Positions 14,509 to 17,475 of a DNA stretch of 17,475 nt are shown here, piece after piece. Under the pieces are notes generated by a model. The model worked only from the letters and a program-made list of their open reading frames with translations, ran no database searches and was not told the origin of the DNA. Within the stretch, counting starts at the first letter, position 1. Every line of letters starts with the position of its first letter. Both the position numbers and the translations under genes were made by a program. The DNA comes from DASVXQ01 sp040414855 (GTDB taxonomy: Bacteria; Actinomycetota; CALGFH01): NCBI GenBank assembly GCA_040414855.1, contig JBEDUQ010000253.1, positions 1 to 17,475 on the forward strand, in the 5' to 3' direction.

Positions 14509-15702
14509 TTGCCGACCGACCGCAATCGCCATGATGTCGTCGTGGTTGGGGCGCGTGCCGCGGGCGCCGCCACCACGCTCCTGCTGGCTCGGCTGGGACA
14601 TGCTGTGGTTCTGCTCGACCGAGCCGTCTTCCCGGCCGACACCATTTCCACCCATCAGGTCGCCCGAACCGGTGTGGTCCAGTTGCACCGCTGGGGACTG
14701 CTTCAGGCGGTGCTGGACAGCGGTGCGCCGGCCATCCGCCAGGTCACCTTCACCACCGCGGGTGATTCGATGACCCGGCCGATCAAGAACAAGGCAGGAG
14801 TCGACCTGCTGGTCGCACCGCGCCGCCACATTCTGGACACCATCGTGGCCGAGGCGGCCTTCCGAGCAGGCGCCGACGTGCGATTTGGCATGACGGTCAC
14901 CGGAGTACGCCTCGACGACGCCGGCCGCGCCACTGGCGTGTACGCCCGCAACAGGACCGGTGCCCGGGTGGAGATCAGCGCTCGCTTTGTGGTCGGCGCG
15001 GACGGTCTGGGTTCCCGGGTGGCCCGTGCGGTCGGGGCGGAGATCATTGAGGGCCGCGGCGACGATGGCGCCACTCAGTATGCGTACTTCACCGGTCCTG
15101 TGTGGAACGGCATCGAGTTCATCGTGGCAGATCGCGCCCTTACCGGGGTCTTCCCGACCCATGATGGTCAAGCCTGCGTCTGGATCTGTGGCCCGTCCGC
15201 AGACGCAGGCGAGGCCCGCCGTCGCGCCGCGTCCCGCGAGCAGGCGTTCGCCGCCTACCTCAGCCGAACCGCGCCGGATCTGGCGGAGCGACTGCGCGCC
15301 GGACAGCGCACCTCGCAGGTGACAGGCATGCTGCGCGCGCCCAACTACCTCCGGCGGGCTCATGGCGCCGGTTGGGCGCTGGTTGGCGACGCCGGCTACC
15401 ACCGCAACTCGGTCACCGCCTATGGACTCAGCGACGCCTACCGCGATGCCGAACTGCTCGCCGTTGCGCTCGATCAGGTATTGCGCGGTGAGGTCTCGGA
15501 ACAGGTCGCCCTGGCGGGCTATCAGGACCAGCGCGATCGGGCCGTGCGCGACATTTTCGACATCACCTGCGAAGAGGTTGGGTACCCGCCACCGACACAG
15601 TTCGTCGAGTTGCAAAAACAGCTCGCCGTGGCGATCGACGTGGATGCCGCCCAAGCGGCCGCCCGGCCAGTTCCGGGTGGCCACGATCTTGCCCGGGCAT
15701 GA
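14509..15702 (+). CDS. FAD-dependent monooxygenase/oxidoreductase
   Basis: A 397-residue flavoprotein of the p-hydroxybenzoate-hydroxylase/geranylgeranyl-reductase-like group, likely oxidising a small aromatic or isoprenoid compound in the cytosol. VVVVGARAAGAATTLLLAR (10-28) is the FAD-binding loop with the GxRxxG variant and DRAVFPADTISTHQV the following segment. VVGADGLGSRVAR (161-173) carries the DG motif, and LVGDAGYHRN (291-300) the GD motif contacting FAD ribityl phosphate. Start TTG 14509 follows AAGGAG by nine bases; GTG 14452 would add 19 unlikely residues. The stop is within an ATGA overlap with a possible CMD start. It opens a three-gene operon with CMD and methyltransferase. Its third-position bias is weaker than in genes to the left, hinting at transfer. 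Confidence 0.85.
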   Translation: MPTDRNRHDVVVVGARAAGAATTLLLARLGHAVVLLDRAVFPADTISTHQVARTGVVQLHRWGLLQAVLDSGAPAIRQVTFTTAGDSMTRPIKNKAGVDLLVAPRRHILDTIVAEAAFRAGADVRFGMTVTGVRLDDAGRATGVYARNRTGARVEISARFVVGADGLGSRVARAVGAEIIEGRGDDGATQYAYFTGPVWNGIEFIVADRALTGVFPTHDGQACVWICGPSADAGEARRRAASREQAFAAYLSRTAPDLAERLRAGQRTSQVTGMLRAPNYLRRAHGAGWALVGDAGYHRNSVTAYGLSDAYRDAELLAVALDQVLRGEVSEQVALAGYQDQRDRAVRDIFDITCEEVGYPPPTQFVELQKQLAVAIDVDAAQAAARPVPGGHDLARA

Positions 15703-15731
15703 CCCCACCCGAAAGGAAGGAGACCGTGCCG

Positions 15732-16424
15732 ATGATTGGCTTCCTCGGCGTACCGGCGATGACCGCCGAAGCTCAGCAACTGTTGGACGAGGACATCGCT
15801 GAGCTCGGGTACGTCATGAACTTGTCACGACTCTGGGCGTACCAGCCCGCCACGATGAAGGGGCTGTTCGGGCTGCTGCGACAGGTGATCTCCACCGACC
15901 ACCTCACGCTGCGCCAACGTGGAATCCTCGTCGCGGCTTGTGCAGCGAGCCTCGGTGACTCGTACTGCTCGCTGGCCTGGGGCACCAAACTCGCCGAGGC
16001 CAGCAACCCGCAGACAGCGGCCGGGGTGCTGCGGGGCACCGACGACGTCCTGAGCGCCAGCGAGCGCGCCATGGCCCACTGGGCTCGCAAGGTGGCACGC
16101 GACCCCAACGCCACCACCGCCGAAGATGTGCAGCAGGTGCGGATCGCGGGATTCACCGACTCAGAAATTTTCACGATGACCGTTTTCGTCGCGCTGCGCA
16201 TCGCCTTCTCGACCGTCAATGACGCACTCGGCCTGCATCCCGACGCCGGTCTGCGTGCCACCGCCCCGAGTGTCGTCCTCGACGCCGTCACGTTCGGCCG
16301 CCCGATCGAGGGGGGTAATCAAATGGACCCGAACGTTGCTCACGGCGGGGCGGGGCGCGTGCAGCGTGCCGACGAAGCGGGATCCGACAAGCGGGATCCG
16401 ACCAAGCCGCGGAGCCTGGCATGA
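15732..16424 (+). CDS. Carboxymuconolactone-decarboxylase/AhpD-like protein
   Basis: A 230-residue all-helical protein of the AhpD/CMD fold. The core segment LTLRQRGILVAACAASLGDS (58-77) followed by YCSLAWGTKLA (78-88) contains Cys70 and Cys79. The second Cys is where AhpD proteins keep their reactive thiol, but the His of the usual CxxxH is Trp83 here, so peroxidase or decarboxylase activity is uncertain. ATG 15732 is chosen since GGAAGGAG is nine bases upstream; ATG 15699, overlapping the FAD gene stop as ATGA, and GTG 15726 are alternatives. The conserved family end is near VTFGRPIEGG (186-195). The last 35 residues look like unrelated readthrough. Its TGA overlaps the methyltransferase ATG. 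Function with the neighbouring enzymes is unknown. Confidence 0.8.
   Translation: MIGFLGVPAMTAEAQQLLDEDIAELGYVMNLSRLWAYQPATMKGLFGLLRQVISTDHLTLRQRGILVAACAASLGDSYCSLAWGTKLAEASNPQTAAGVLRGTDDVLSASERAMAHWARKVARDPNATTAEDVQQVRIAGFTDSEIFTMTVFVALRIAFSTVNDALGLHPDAGLRATAPSVVLDAVTFGRPIEGGNQMDPNVAHGGAGRVQRADEAGSDKRDPTKPRSLA
16375..16402 (+). repeat. 14-bp tandem duplication at the CMD/methyltransferase junction
   Basis: AAGCGGGATCCGAC occurs twice back to back, at 16375-16388 and 16389-16402. Fourteen is not a multiple of three, so gain or loss of one copy shifts the reading frame of the CMD tail. With only one copy, the CMD frame would continue directly into the methyltransferase frame at 16421. The repeat ends 18 bp before the methyltransferase ATG. 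Confidence 0.9.
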
Positions 16425-17137
16425 CTCCGGCGACAGAGGCGGACCGCGCGTTCGCGCGGCATCTGGCCGCGGAGTCCATCGCCAACGGTGACTCCACCGG
16501 CTGGTTCGAGACACTCTATGCGGCAGCCCAGCTGGGCGCGGCGATCGTGCCGTGGGTGAACTCCGCACCCAATCCCCGCCTGGTCTCGGCACTTGCCGGG
16601 TACGCCGGCCGCGGGCGCGCCCTTGTCGTTGGCTGCGGCCTCGGAGACGATGCCGAGCACCTCGCGTCCCTGGGTTTCACTACAGTGGCATTCGACGTGT
16701 CACCATCGGCCATCGCCACCGCACGGCGGCGCTTCCCCGCCTCCACGGTGGAGTATGTGACAGCCGACCTCCTGACACCACCGCAGTCCTGGGCCGGCGC
16801 GTTCGACCTCGTCGTTGAGATCTACACCTTGCAGGTGCTCACCGGCCCAGCCCGCCACGCTGGCTTTGGACAGATCGCCCACTTGGTCGCACCCGGCGGG
16901 CGGCTGCTCGTCATTGCGAAGGCGCGCGACGACCATGACCACCCCGGCACGATGCCCTGGCCCCTCACCAGGACCGAGATCGAATCGTTTCGCCAGTACG
17001 GATTGAACGAAGAATCCATCGTCCAATTCAACGACGGTGGGAGCCAGGAGCCGGTCCGCCGCTGGCAGGCCTGGTTCACCGCTCCTCCGGACCACCATCC
17101 TGAACGCCTACTGGAAAGCACCCCAAGCCATGGATGA
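16421..17137 (+). CDS. SAM-dependent methyltransferase, TPMT-like
   Basis: A 238-residue class I methyltransferase. GWFETLYAAA (27-36) and VPWVNSAPNPRL (43-54) are the aromatic-rich opening seen in thiopurine-S-methyltransferase-like proteins. ALVVGCGLGDDAEHLASLG (67-85) is motif I, FDVSP (91-95) has the acidic ribose contact, and VEYVTADLL is motif II. LVVEIYTLQVL (130-140) and LVAPGGRLLVIA (155-166) complete the core. The ATG at 16421 overlaps the CMD stop as ATGA, which favours translational coupling; no separate strong ribosome site is seen. An in-frame extension is possible if the upstream 14-bp duplication is ignored. The methyl acceptor, perhaps a thiol or an oxidised product of the FAD enzyme, is unknown. 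Its stop overlaps the next ORF by 8 bp. Confidence 0.88.
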   Translation: MTPATEADRAFARHLAAESIANGDSTGWFETLYAAAQLGAAIVPWVNSAPNPRLVSALAGYAGRGRALVVGCGLGDDAEHLASLGFTTVAFDVSPSAIATARRRFPASTVEYVTADLLTPPQSWAGAFDLVVEIYTLQVLTGPARHAGFGQIAHLVAPGGRLLVIAKARDDHDHPGTMPWPLTRTEIESFRQYGLNEESIVQFNDGGSQEPVRRWQAWFTAPPDHHPERLLESTPSHG

Positions 17138-17435
17138 GCACGAGACCCGGACCCAGGTCCCGCCTGGCCACCCGGCCGGTGACCGGCGGGACCTCGGCCG
17201 GGTGGCCACCAGGCGCGCCCGGCCGGACCGCGCCCTGGAGGCTGCGGAGGCCGACCAGCGCCGCAGGGCGATTGCCTTGTACCAGCACGGACTGCTGGCG
17301 TTCTGGCAGGGCGCCGACGAGGAGGCGGCACGGCGCCAGAGGAAGCGGACGCCGCGAGCGGCGGAGAGCCGTCCGACCAGCGGGGGAGTGTTGTGGTGCC
17401 CTGGGCGCGACTCGAACGCGCGACCTACTGCTTAG
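17130..17435 (+). CDS. Charged 101-residue ORF running antisense into a tRNA
   Basis: The ORF begins MDEHETRTQVPPGHPAGD and overlaps the methyltransferase stop by 8 bp, so it could be the fourth gene of the operon. It is rich in Arg, Ala and Glu, with a probable helix around ALEAAEADQRRRAIALYQHG and LLAFWQGADEEAARRQRKR. The last dozen residues (CPGRDSNARPTA) are simply the antisense reading of the tRNA-Arg gene, a well-known source of false C-termini, and the TAG stop falls in the anticodon-loop region. No ribosome site is clear. Either it is a real small gene whose end was replaced by the tRNA, or it is noncoding. I recognise no family. Confidence 0.4.
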   Translation: MDEHETRTQVPPGHPAGDRRDLGRVATRRARPDRALEAAEADQRRRAIALYQHGLLAFWQGADEEAARRQRKRTPRAAESRPTSGGVLWCPGRDSNARPTA

Positions 17436-17469
17436 GAGGCAGTTGCTCTATCCGCTGAGCTACCAGGGC
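17394..17469 (-). tRNA. tRNA-Arg (anticodon CCT)
   Basis: The minus strand folds as a complete cloverleaf: acceptor GCCCTGG with CCAGGGC, D arm GCTC...GAGC, anticodon stem ACTGC/GCAGT around loop CTCCTAA (anticodon CCT, reading AGG), and T arm GCGCG-TTCGAGT-CGCGC. The CCA end is encoded at 17394-17396, giving 76 nt. Its 3' end points toward the FAD monooxygenase operon. Confidence 0.95.
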
Positions 17470-17475
17470 TCCTGT

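Noticed and set aside
17394..17435. C-terminus CPGRDSNARPTA as a protein motif
   Set aside because: It is the antisense translation of tRNA-Arg, a well-known annotation artefact.

Overview
The window is GC-rich chromosomal DNA with strong G/C preference at third codon positions and frequent GTG or TTG starts. An F420-type PPOX protein, a stand-alone LigD-type polymerase protein and small DUF302 and PLDc_N proteins all fit a high-GC actinomycete-like bacterium (Actinomycetota), probably from soil. I cannot place it below phylum. No phage, transposase, CRISPR or rRNA gene is visible. The only RNA gene is a tRNA-Arg(CCT) at the right edge.

Left part (1-5.4 kb): a MarR regulator with a readable promoter leads a run of short plus-strand genes (PPOX/F420-type protein, DUF985 cupin, short spermidine-synthase-like protein). 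This run meets tail-to-tail with a minus-strand set: a small helical protein of unknown function, a TauE/SafE permease with an unusual disordered linker, and a 14-TM DHA2-type drug exporter.

Middle (5.6-9.8 kb): a metallophosphoesterase with a C-terminal membrane bundle is divergent from the helical protein across a 220-bp GC-rich gap that carries a 19-bp direct repeat. An aldo/keto reductase follows. It ends tail-to-tail, sharing a 4-bp overlap, with a minus-strand pair made of a LigD polymerase-domain protein and a VOC protein.

Right-middle (9.8-13.6 kb): a long AT-richer leader precedes a 717-residue secreted multidomain protein with two PKD/REJ-like beta domains. A strong hairpin separates it from three minus-strand genes: DUF302, a 35-residue membrane or secreted peptide missed by length cut-offs, and a PLDc_N membrane protein.

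Right end (13.6-17.5 kb): about 900 bp holds no intact gene but keeps a remnant of a sensor-kinase membrane domain. It is followed by a tightly overlapped operon of an FAD monooxygenase, an AhpD/CMD-like protein and a SAM methyltransferase, then an ORF that runs antisense into tRNA-Arg(CCT). Here codon bias is somewhat weaker, and a 14-bp tandem duplication sits exactly where the CMD and methyltransferase reading frames part. This looks like an accessory segment beside a tRNA, and it is the most interesting part of the window. Its substrate is unknown.
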